From positions 1 through 11,912 of the forward strand of contig CAYOYK010000069.1 in NCBI GenBank assembly GCA_964408185.1: a DNA stretch of 11,912 nucleotides, in the 5' to 3' direction. The position numbers were made by a program, and so were the translations under genes. This document shows, piece after piece, positions 5,085-11,912 of the stretch. Source of the DNA: CAYOYK01 sp964408185. Its GTDB lineage: Bacteria; Bacillota; Clostridia; Christensenellales; Aristaeellaceae. The notes under the pieces were generated by a model. That model searched no databases. It was not told where the DNA came from and saw only the letters and a list, made by a program, of their open reading frames with translations. Each line of letters begins with the position of its first letter. The first letter of the stretch is position 1.

Positions 5085-5966
5085 GTGGAAATCCAATGGT
5101 ATCCCGGACATATGGCCAAGGCCAAGCGCCTGCTGCAAACGCAGCTTTCGCGCGTGGACTTGGCCGTGGAGCTTTGCGACGCGCGGCTGCCGTATTCCAG
5201 CCGCAACCCGGATCTGATCCATATGCTCAGCAACAAGCGGCGCGTGCTGCTGCTGTGCAAGGCCGATCTGGCCGACCCCGCGATGACGGCGGCTTGGCTT
5301 AAGGCCTATCAGGAGCGCGGCGTGCAGGCCATGGCCTACGACGCTTCGCCCGCCAAGACCAAGCAGGCCAAGGCGTTTATCCAAGAGGCCGCCGCGGATG
5401 TGGTGGCGCGCGCCAAGGAGCGCGGCATCAACAAGACCGTGCGCGCGATGGTGGTGGGCGTGCCCAACGTAGGCAAGAGCACGTTTATCAATCGGCTGTA
5501 CGGCGGGGCCATCACGCAGGTGGCCGACCGTCCCGGCGTAACGCGCGCCAACCAGTGGGTCAAAATCAGCCCTACGCTGGAAATGCTGGATACCCCCGGC
5601 ATGCTGTGGCCCAAGCAGACCAACAAGCTGGCCGCCACGAGGCTGGCGTACATCGGCACCATCCGGGACGCGGTGTATAATCAGGAGGAGCTGTGCATTC
5701 TACTGCTGACCGACCTCATGCGCGCGCGCCGCGAGGCGACCGTGGAGCGCTTCCGCATTGAGGATGCAAGCGCGGAGGGCTTCGCGCTGCTGGAGCAGGT
5801 GTGCAAGGGCCGTGGCTTTTTGATGCGCGGCGGCGAGTATGATATTGACCGCGCCTGCGCCGTGGTGCTGGACGAGTTCCGCGAGGGCCGGCTTGGACGA
5901 TTAACGCTGGAAACGCCCGATCCGCCCCGCCGCGGGGAGCCGAAGGAGGCCCGGCCCGATGCGTGA
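5085..5966 (+). CDS. rbgA: Ribosome biogenesis GTPase RbgA (YlqF)
   Basis: A GTPase for late assembly of the 50S ribosomal subunit, acting on pre-50S particles in the cytoplasm. It is 293 residues, near the usual size. The circularly permuted motif order is visible: G4-like CKAD at 58-61, G5 region DAS at 86-88, G1 GVPNVGKS at 125-132, G2 in DRPGVT (148-153) and G3 DTPG at 169-172, followed by a helical C-terminal domain. Starting at GTG 5085 gives an N-terminus MEIQWYPGHMAKA with the PGHM histidine at position 9, the same place as the catalytic His9 of Bacillus subtilis RbgA; this supports the start as strongly as the ribosome binding site does. An upstream in-frame ATG at 5055 would add ten unrelated residues. 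One oddity is that the G4 motif has Cys where Asn is normal (NKxD). The gene overlaps rnhB by 8 bases, so translation is likely coupled. Confidence 0.95.
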   Translation: MEIQWYPGHMAKAKRLLQTQLSRVDLAVELCDARLPYSSRNPDLIHMLSNKRRVLLLCKADLADPAMTAAWLKAYQERGVQAMAYDASPAKTKQAKAFIQEAAADVVARAKERGINKTVRAMVVGVPNVGKSTFINRLYGGAITQVADRPGVTRANQWVKISPTLEMLDTPGMLWPKQTNKLAATRLAYIGTIRDAVYNQEELCILLLTDLMRARREATVERFRIEDASAEGFALLEQVCKGRGFLMRGGEYDIDRACAVVLDEFREGRLGRLTLETPDPPRRGEPKEARPDA

Positions 5967-6603
5967 CGCGCCCAACGCCAAGCGCCTGCAAAGATCGGCG
6001 GCGCTGATAGACCACGACCGGGCGTATCCCGGCTTTGGCGCGTCGCTGGCCGGAATGGACGAGGCCGGACGAGGCGCGCTGATCGGCGACGTGGTGGTCG
6101 GCTGCGTGGTGATGCCTGCCGAACCCGCGCTGCCATGGGTTGACGACAGCAAAAAGCTCTCGCCGGAGCGCCGCGAGCAGGTGTATGAGCAAATCGCGGC
6201 CTGCGCGCTGTATTTGGGCGTGGGCAGCGCCTCGGCCGAGGAGATTGACCGAATCAACATTCTCAACGCCACAAAGCTCGCCATGCGGCGCGCGGCGGAG
6301 GCCGCCCCGGCTACGCTCTGCCTTGTGGACGCGGTGGAGGGCCTCGCGCTGCCCTTCCCAACCGAGGCCATCATTCACGGCGACGCGCTCAGCTATGCCA
6401 TCGCGGCGGCGAGCATCGTCGCCAAGGTGACGCGAGACCGACGCATGCGCGCGCTGGCGGCCGAGTATCCTGAGTATGGGTTGGAGCGGCACATGGGCTA
6501 CGGCACCAAGGAGCACATGGACGCCATCCGTCAATACGGGCCGTGCCCGCTGCATCGGCGCAGCTTTTTGGGCAACGTGCTCACGCAAGGAGAGCAACAA
6601 TGA
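5959..6603 (+). CDS. rnhB: Ribonuclease HII
   Basis: Cuts the RNA strand of RNA-DNA hybrids and single ribonucleotides embedded in DNA. It is 214 residues, a normal length. The family motifs are present: GMDEAGRG at 32-39 with catalytic Asp34 and Glu35, DDSKKLSPERR, LVDAVEG, GDALSYAIAAASIVAKVTRDR, and the C-terminal HMGYGTKEHMDAIRQYGP and HRRSF blocks. The sequence after DEAGRG (ALIGDVV) departs from the common PLAGPVV. AAGGAGG at 5943-5949 lies 9 bases before the ATG, inside the end of rbgA. The start overlaps the rbgA stop by 8 bases, and the stop overlaps the next start as ATGA. The rbgA-rnhB pairing is standard in Bacillota. Confidence 0.96.
   Translation: MRDAPNAKRLQRSAALIDHDRAYPGFGASLAGMDEAGRGALIGDVVVGCVVMPAEPALPWVDDSKKLSPERREQVYEQIAACALYLGVGSASAEEIDRINILNATKLAMRRAAEAAPATLCLVDAVEGLALPFPTEAIIHGDALSYAIAAASIVAKVTRDRRMRALAAEYPEYGLERHMGYGTKEHMDAIRQYGPCPLHRRSFLGNVLTQGEQQ
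6587..6593 (+). promoter_or_regulatory. Ribosome binding site deciding the glycosyltransferase start
   Basis: AAGGAGA inside the end of rnhB lies 6 bases before ATG 6600. Starting there yields a clean signal peptide, whereas an in-frame ATG at 6543 would put 19 residues that overlap the rnhB frame in front of it. Confidence 0.85.
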
Positions 6604-9600
6604 AGCAATCCATCGCACGCGTACTGCGCAGGGCGCTGCCGCTGCTCCTGCTGGCGTTGGTTCTCCCGGCCCTCGCGCTGGGCGAGGGCGACGAGGTGAT
6701 ATCCAACGGCGGCTTTGAGGAGATCGGCGCGAGCGGCCTGCCCACGGGCTGGTACATCAACAGCTACCGCGCGCAGGAGGGCTACTCGCGCTACCGCGTG
6801 ACCGATGAAAAAGCGCACAGCGGCCAATACAGCGCGATGATCGAGAACATCAACAACAACGACACGCGCTATATTTTGACCGTGGACGTGGAGCCCGCCA
6901 GCCTGTACCGCTTCTCCGGCTATGTGTGGGTGGAGAGCATGGAGGGCGGCAACGGCGCAAACCTTGCGCTGGAGGATATGTACGCCTATTCCGAGTGCTT
7001 GCTGGTGCCCACCGACGGCTGGTACTACGTGGAGTGGTACGGCGAGACCGGCGACAACCAAACCGAGGTGACGCTGGGCGTCCGCGTGGGCGGATACAGC
7101 AGCGAGAGCCGGGGCAAGGCATACTTTGACGATATCAGCCTTGTGCGTGTGGACGAGCTGCCCGAATATGCCGTGGCGACCCTCTGGTATGAGGACGGCT
7201 CGGCCGCGCCCGCCGCCTCCGCAAGCGAAAAAAGTGACGAGCGGCACATTGGGGTGATTCTGCTGGCCGCTTGCGCATACTTGGCGATTGCCGCGCTGCT
7301 GGCCCGTGCGCTCCGGCGGGACGACCGCATGGCCGACCAACTGACGCCCGCTGCGCGGAAGGGCTGCGGCTTGGCGGTAGGGGCCGTGCTGCTTGCCGCG
7401 CTGTGCGTGCGGGTGGTGCTGGCTATGAACGTGAGCGGCTACGATGTGGATATCGGCTGCTTTACGGCGTGGGGCAACCGCATGCTGGCCGGGGGGCCGT
7501 CGGCGTTTTATGCCGAGGGCTACTTTTGCGATTATCCGCCCGCGTACCTGTATGTGCTTTGGCTGACGAGCGCGATTACCGGCGCGCTGTCGCCCCTGCA
7601 GGACGGCTATCGGCTGCTACTGCTCAAGCTCGCGCCCATCCTGTGCGATATCGGTGCGGCGGCGCTGGTGTACGCGTTTGCGCGCAAGCGCGTGCCGTCG
7701 ATGCTGGCGGTGACCCTTGCGGGGCTGTTTGCCCTCAACCCGGCGGGCATCGTGACGGGAAGCTGCTGGGGGCAGGTGGACGGCGTGCTGGCGCTGATGC
7801 TGATTGCCTGCGCCGTGTGGAGCATGGAGCGCAAGTGGCAGTACGCGCTGCCGATGTATGTGCTGGCGGTGCTCACCAAGCCGCAGGCGCTGCTGTGCGG
7901 CCTGCCCGCGTTGGCGTGGCTGCTCTGCTGCCTGATCTATCACCGCGAGGACCGCAAGGCGCAGCTGCTGCACGCCCTGTACGGGCTGCTGGCGGGCGTG
8001 GCGGCGGCGGTGGCGGTGGTGCTGCCCTTCAGCATCCGCCAGCCCAATTTGCAATGGCTGCTGACGCTGTACGGGGACACGCTGGGCAGCTACCAGTACG
8101 CGGTGCTGAACACCGCCAACCTGATGTACCTGCTGGGCGGCAACTGGTCGGCCCTGACGGCGGCGGAGGGCGACGCTGTGCGCACGCTCTCGTGGGCAAT
8201 CCCGGCGGCCTCGTCCGCCGCGCTGATGGGCTGGGCGGCGGCGGCGGTGCTCCGCCCGCTGCGCCGCGACGGCTGGCGCGCCCTGTGGCGCAATTTACTG
8301 ATTCGGCTGCGAGGCAACGACGGGGACGCGTCGTTGGCGCGAAGGCTGCTCATCGCGCTGGTCTGCGCGGCCGTGGCGCTTGCGTTCCTGGTGCTGTGCT
8401 TCTTCCCGGCGACCTATCTGAGCTACGGCACAATTTGGATGGTCTTTGTCAACGCAATCGTCTTGCTGCCCATGCTGGCGGAGCGGGACGCGCGCAAGCT
8501 GCCGTTCATGCTGGCGCTGGTGCTCGCGGGCACCTACGTGCTGGGCATCAAAATCCACGAGCGCTACCTGTACGCGGGAATCGCGCTGCTGTTCCTCGGC
8601 GCGGGGGCGTGCCGCGACAAGCGGATGCTCTGGCTCGCGGTCGGCTTCAGCGTTACGACGTTTATCAACACCGCCGTGGTGCTGGACAACTGCATTGTGT
8701 TTGGCTCGTCAATGGGCCACCTGAACAGCGATACCATGCCGCTCAACATCACCCTTTGCGTGCTCAACCTGCTGCTCATGGGCGGGGCCTACGCTTCGTA
8801 TACCGTGGATGCCAAAGTGCCCAAGGCCGTCCCGGAGCAGGAGCCGGCGCAGGGAGCCATCAACCATTACCGCTCCGATCTGCTGACCCCGCGCGACGCG
8901 CGCCTGCGCATGAGCTGGAAGGAAACGCTCGTCGTGCTGCTGGTCACAGGCGCGTACGCCTTCCTCGCGTTCTTTAACCTAGGCAGCTTCAAGGCGCCGC
9001 AGAGCGGCTGGGTATCCACCAGCCCGGAGGAGACGGTCACCTTCGAGCTGGACGACAACGAGGGCTTCACGCTGCTGTACTACGGGGGCGTGAGCTATCA
9101 AAACTTTACCGTGGCCGTCAGCGAGGACGGCGAGACGTGGTCCGAGGAGCATCCCTGCCAGATGAAGGAGGGCCTGTGCTACCGCTGGCTATACGCGGTG
9201 GGCAGCACGACTGCGGCGGGGGATGTGAGCTTTCAGAGCCTGTCGCCGGAGAATGTGCTGCGCTTTGAGGGCAAATACCTGCGGCTCACGGCGCGAAGCG
9301 CGGGGCTGCTGCTGTACGAGGTGATCGCCCGCGACGCGGACGGCGTGGTCATCCCGATGCGCGTGGTGGGCCACGAGGGCGTGCTGAACGCCGAGCTGTC
9401 GGCGGAGAAGCCCCCGGAGCACCTGCTGGACGAGCAGGATACGCTGGAGGGCGAGCCCGGCTGGTACACCGGCACCTATTTTGACGAGATCTATCACGCC
9501 CGCACGGCCTACGAGCACCTGCACGGACAAATTCCATACGAGACGACGCACCCGCCGCTGGGCAAGCTGCTCATGGCGGTCGGCATTTCCATCTTCGGCA

Positions 9601-10832
9601 TGACGCCGTTTGGCTGGCGGTTTATGGGCGCGCTGGTCGGCGTGCTGATGGTGCCGACCATGTACCTGCTGTGCAAGCAGCTCACGCGGCGGCGCGACCT
9701 GTCCACATTTGCGATGGTCATGCTGACGCTTGATACCATGCACTTTACGCAGACGCGGCTCGGCACGATCGATAGCTTCCCGGTGCTTTTTATCATGCTG
9801 TCGTATCTGTTTATGACGCGGTACGCGCTGGGCGATTTTTACGCCGTGTCGGACGGCGAGCTACAGTCCGGACGGCCTCGGCTGTTCAACAGGCCGTATG
9901 TCAACGGGCTGATCGCGCTGTTTCTGAGCGGCCTGAGCATGGGGCTTGGCATTGCCAGCAAATGGATCGGGATTTACTCCGTGGCCGGGCTGGCGCTGAT
10001 CTTCGCGTGGGCGGCATACCGCCAGCTTCGCGCGGCAGGCGAGGCGGACGCGCTCAGACTGGGCGATCCGAGCTCGCTCTCCAAGGCGCAGTCCGCGCGC
10101 GTGGACGCTGCCGCGCAATACGGACGCAAGCGTCTGCTGATGACCTGCGGCTTCTGCGTCGTGTTCTTTATTCTGGTTCCGGCCGTGATCTACTACCTGA
10201 GCTACATCCCGTACCTGTCGCCCTCCGGCCCGGTGACGCTCAGCCGCGTCATCAAGGCGCAGGAAGGGATGCTCAGCTACCATTCCACGCCGGGACTGGG
10301 GATGGATCATCCGTTTTATTCGCCTTGGTACGAGTGGCCGCTGATCCTCAAGCCGATGTGGTACGCGCAGGATCAGTTTGAGCCTGCGGGGTACGAGTCC
10401 ACCATTCTCTGCTTTGGCAACCCGGTGGTGTTCTATCTGGGCGCGCTTGCCATGGTCGCCCTGATGCTCCTGTGCGTGTGGCGGTTTGTGCGCCGCACGC
10501 CGTGGCCCGACGAGGAGCGCCTGCAAACCGAGCGGCGCGGCGCGGGAATCATCGCGGTGGGCTTTTTGGCGCAGTATCTGCCGTGGGTGCTGGTGCCGCG
10601 CGGCATGTATATCTACCATTACTTTGCCAGCGTGCCGTTTATCATCCTTGCCGCGAGCTATTGGATGGGCCTGCTGCCCAAACGCAAGCCCGCCCGCGTG
10701 ACGATGCTTGTGCTTTGCGTGCTGGCGCTGGCGGCGTTTATCGCGCTGTACCCCTACGCCTCCGGCTGCCTGACCGGCGAGGACTGGCTCCGGCTCGTTC
10801 AGAAATACTTTATCTCCAAGCTGTATTATTGA
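6600..10832 (+). CDS. Multidomain membrane glycosyltransferase: lectin-like domain, Gpi18-like GT-C, beta domain, PMT-like (GT39) module
   Basis: A 1410-residue polytopic membrane protein, probably transferring sugars (perhaps mannose) from a polyprenyl-phosphate donor to an acceptor outside the membrane. A signal peptide (1-26, ending ALA) leads into a beta-rich domain (about 31-185) that opens with NGGFEE and ends with YFDDISL, typical of carbohydrate-binding modules of the CBM4/9 type. From about 215 a first multi-membrane module carries GYDVD (Asp282, Asp284), GSCWGQVDG (387-395) and KIHERY (His653), as in mannosyltransferases related to Gpi18. After a membrane segment near 776-793, residues about 800-922 form another extracellular beta domain, possibly discoidin-like. 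The rest resembles protein O-mannosyltransferases: YFDEIYH with Asp962-Glu963 matching their catalytic DE, THPPLGK at 983-989, and a hydrophobic C-terminus with YHYFASVPF. It overlaps rnhB by ATGA and comM follows after 21 bases. Donor and acceptor are unknown. Confidence 0.85.
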   Translation: MKQSIARVLRRALPLLLLALVLPALALGEGDEVISNGGFEEIGASGLPTGWYINSYRAQEGYSRYRVTDEKAHSGQYSAMIENINNNDTRYILTVDVEPASLYRFSGYVWVESMEGGNGANLALEDMYAYSECLLVPTDGWYYVEWYGETGDNQTEVTLGVRVGGYSSESRGKAYFDDISLVRVDELPEYAVATLWYEDGSAAPAASASEKSDERHIGVILLAACAYLAIAALLARALRRDDRMADQLTPAARKGCGLAVGAVLLAALCVRVVLAMNVSGYDVDIGCFTAWGNRMLAGGPSAFYAEGYFCDYPPAYLYVLWLTSAITGALSPLQDGYRLLLLKLAPILCDIGAAALVYAFARKRVPSMLAVTLAGLFALNPAGIVTGSCWGQVDGVLALMLIACAVWSMERKWQYALPMYVLAVLTKPQALLCGLPALAWLLCCLIYHREDRKAQLLHALYGLLAGVAAAVAVVLPFSIRQPNLQWLLTLYGDTLGSYQYAVLNTANLMYLLGGNWSALTAAEGDAVRTLSWAIPAASSAALMGWAAAAVLRPLRRDGWRALWRNLLIRLRGNDGDASLARRLLIALVCAAVALAFLVLCFFPATYLSYGTIWMVFVNAIVLLPMLAERDARKLPFMLALVLAGTYVLGIKIHERYLYAGIALLFLGAGACRDKRMLWLAVGFSVTTFINTAVVLDNCIVFGSSMGHLNSDTMPLNITLCVLNLLLMGGAYASYTVDAKVPKAVPEQEPAQGAINHYRSDLLTPRDARLRMSWKETLVVLLVTGAYAFLAFFNLGSFKAPQSGWVSTSPEETVTFELDDNEGFTLLYYGGVSYQNFTVAVSEDGETWSEEHPCQMKEGLCYRWLYAVGSTTAAGDVSFQSLSPENVLRFEGKYLRLTARSAGLLLYEVIARDADGVVIPMRVVGHEGVLNAELSAEKPPEHLLDEQDTLEGEPGWYTGTYFDEIYHARTAYEHLHGQIPYETTHPPLGKLLMAVGISIFGMTPFGWRFMGALVGVLMVPTMYLLCKQLTRRRDLSTFAMVMLTLDTMHFTQTRLGTIDSFPVLFIMLSYLFMTRYALGDFYAVSDGELQSGRPRLFNRPYVNGLIALFLSGLSMGLGIASKWIGIYSVAGLALIFAWAAYRQLRAAGEADALRLGDPSSLSKAQSARVDAAAQYGRKRLLMTCGFCVVFFILVPAVIYYLSYIPYLSPSGPVTLSRVIKAQEGMLSYHSTPGLGMDHPFYSPWYEWPLILKPMWYAQDQFEPAGYESTILCFGNPVVFYLGALAMVALMLLCVWRFVRRTPWPDEERLQTERRGAGIIAVGFLAQYLPWVLVPRGMYIYHYFASVPFIILAASYWMGLLPKRKPARVTMLVLCVLALAAFIALYPYASGCLTGEDWLRLVQKYFISKLYY

Positions 10833-10841
10833 TCTGCGAAA

Positions 10842-10846
10842 GAGGG
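10842..10846 (+). promoter_or_regulatory. Ribosome binding site for the comM TTG start
   Basis: GAGGG lies 7 bases before TTG 10854. The nearby ATG at 10847 is in another frame, and no in-frame ATG or GTG gives the conserved N-terminus. Confidence 0.6.
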
Positions 10847-10853
10847 ATGCGAC

Positions 10854-11912
10854 TTGCTGGCAAGCACCGTATGCTGCGGTTTACAGGGCGTCAACGGCTT
10901 CTTGGTCAACGTGGAGGCTTACCTGAGCAACGGGCTTGTCAGCTTTGACGTGGTGGGGCTGCCCAGCCTCGCCCTCAAGGAGAGCAAGGATCGCGTGCGC
11001 GCCGCCGTGGCGACAAGCGGGTACAAGATGCCCGTGCAACGCATCACCGTCAACCTGTCGCCCGCCGACCTCAAAAAAGAGGGCACGGGCTACGAGCTGG
11101 CCATCGCCGTGGCGCTGCTCGCGGCGGGCGCGCCGGAGCAATACCACGGGCTGGCCGATACCCTTCTGCTGGGAGAGCTGTCGCTGCAAGGCTTTGTGCT
11201 CCCGGTGCGCGGCGTGCTGCCCATGGTCATCGGCGCCTACGAGCAGGGGATCCGCCGGGTGATTCTGCCGGAGGGGAACGCGGCCGAGGTCGCTTGTCTG
11301 GACGAGCTGGAGGTCTACCCGGTGCGCACGCTCCGCGAGGCCTGCGAGCACCTGACGGGCGAGCGCCCCCTGCCGCGGCAGGCGCAGACGGACTACCGCC
11401 AGCAGCTGGATATGCCGGGCACGGAGCACGATTTGGCGCAGGTGCGCGGGCAGAGCTCCGCGCGGCGCGCGCTGGAGGTGGCTGCGGCCGGAGGGCACAA
11501 CATGCTCATGGCAGGCGTGCCGGGCTGCGGCAAGACCATGCTGGCGCAATGCCTGCCCGGCATCCTGCCGCCCCTCACATTCGAGGAGGCGCTTGAGACC
11601 ACGCGCATCCACTCCGCCGCCGGCATGCTGGAGCCCGGCGCGGGCCTGATGACCACACGGCCCTTCCGCTCACCGCATCACAGCGCAAGCATGCCCGCGA
11701 TCATCGGCGGAGGCATGCGCGCGCTGCCGGGGGAGGTCTCGCTGGCGCACAACGGGGTGCTCTTTTTGGACGAGCTGCCCGAATTTGAGCGTAACACGCT
11801 GGAGGCGCTCCGCCAGCCCTTGGAGGACGGCGAGGTCAACATCGCGCGCGCGAACTGGCAGGGGCATTATCCGGCGCGCTGCATGCTGGTGGCCAGCATG
11901 AACCCCTGCCCC
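10854..11912 (+). CDS. comM: YifB/ComM family Mg-chelatase-like AAA+ ATPase (3' end outside window)
   Basis: A relative of ComM, the hexameric helicase that promotes branch migration during natural transformation in Gram-negative bacteria; the role of Bacillota members is less clear. 353 codons are present of a protein usually near 500. The N-terminal Lon-protease-like fold is recognisable by NGLVSFDVVGLPSLALKES, RVRAAV and RITVNLSPADLKKEG. The AAA+ domain has Walker A GVPGCGKT at 221-228, FRSPHHSAS, and Walker B VLFLDELPEF with Asp306-Glu307. The window ends at SMNPCP, before the zinc-finger and sensor regions. The start is TTG 10854: translation from it gives MLAS..., which matches the short family N-terminus, and there is a modest Shine-Dalgarno sequence. 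No terminator separates it from the glycosyltransferase 21 bases upstream, so it belongs to the same operon. Confidence 0.94.
   Translation, partial: MLASTVCCGLQGVNGFLVNVEAYLSNGLVSFDVVGLPSLALKESKDRVRAAVATSGYKMPVQRITVNLSPADLKKEGTGYELAIAVALLAAGAPEQYHGLADTLLLGELSLQGFVLPVRGVLPMVIGAYEQGIRRVILPEGNAAEVACLDELEVYPVRTLREACEHLTGERPLPRQAQTDYRQQLDMPGTEHDLAQVRGQSSARRALEVAAAGGHNMLMAGVPGCGKTMLAQCLPGILPPLTFEEALETTRIHSAAGMLEPGAGLMTTRPFRSPHHSASMPAIIGGGMRALPGEVSLAHNGVLFLDELPEFERNTLEALRQPLEDGEVNIARANWQGHYPARCMLVASMNPCP

Noticed and set aside
2969..5260. Open frame of 763 codons on the minus strand
   Set aside because: Same artefact over the second collagen-like gene, running on across the intergenic region and into rbgA. 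No ribosome binding site and no domain sense.
6543..6545. ATG as the start of the glycosyltransferase
   Set aside because: It would add 19 residues overlapping the rnhB end ahead of a complete signal peptide. ATG 6600 has an ideal ribosome binding site.
7271..8977. Open frame of 568 codons in another + frame within the glycosyltransferase
   Set aside because: Its translation is low-complexity Gly/Ala/Arg, while the overlapping frame encodes a clear membrane glycosyltransferase.

Overview
The window is visibly GC-rich bacterial DNA and looks like a spore-forming member of Bacillota, most likely class Clostridia. This rests on a pyruvate,phosphate dikinase closest in wording to clostridial enzymes, the RbgA/YlqF - RNase HII - YifB/ComM gene order typical of Bacillota, strong AGGAGG-like ribosome binding sites, and two collagen-like surface proteins of a kind often linked to spore surfaces. 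A run of ten Ns near the start marks an assembly gap, so this is probably draft or metagenome-derived sequence. All genes are on the + strand.

Layout. (1) Bases 1-919: the C-terminal third of pyruvate,phosphate dikinase (ppdK), ended by a good intrinsic terminator. (2) Bases 962-1081: a short leader with a possible promoter and a second, strong terminator-like hairpin just before the next gene. (3) Bases 1082-4846: two tandem collagen-like genes, 24 bases apart. Both have a cysteine-rich N-terminus, 55 uninterrupted Gly-X-Y triplets, four 35-residue beta-type inserts separated by shorter Gly-X-Y linkers, and a C-terminal globular domain that I do not recognise. They align in register almost residue for residue. 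A 15-bp GC-rich hairpin follows. (4) Bases 5085-10832, continuing past the window end in the next gene: a tightly packed operon of rbgA (ribosome assembly GTPase), rnhB (RNase HII), a 1410-residue membrane protein that appears to fuse two GT-C glycosyltransferase modules with two lectin-like extracellular domains, and the start of a YifB/ComM-type AAA+ ATPase.

How the genes relate. ppdK is a metabolic gene unconnected to the rest. The two collagen-like genes form their own transcription unit and probably make a rod- or hair-like surface structure, perhaps on the spore. The last operon is the conserved ribosome-assembly/RNA-DNA repair/competence cluster with a large glycosyltransferase gene set between rnhB and comM. 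The glycosyltransferase's C-terminal half resembles protein O-mannosyltransferases, so it might modify surface proteins such as the neighbouring collagen-like pair. That link is only inferred from proximity.

Most noteworthy: the exactly matched layout of the two collagen-like paralogues, with cysteine clusters, inserts and C-terminal domain in register, and the four-module glycosyltransferase fusion.
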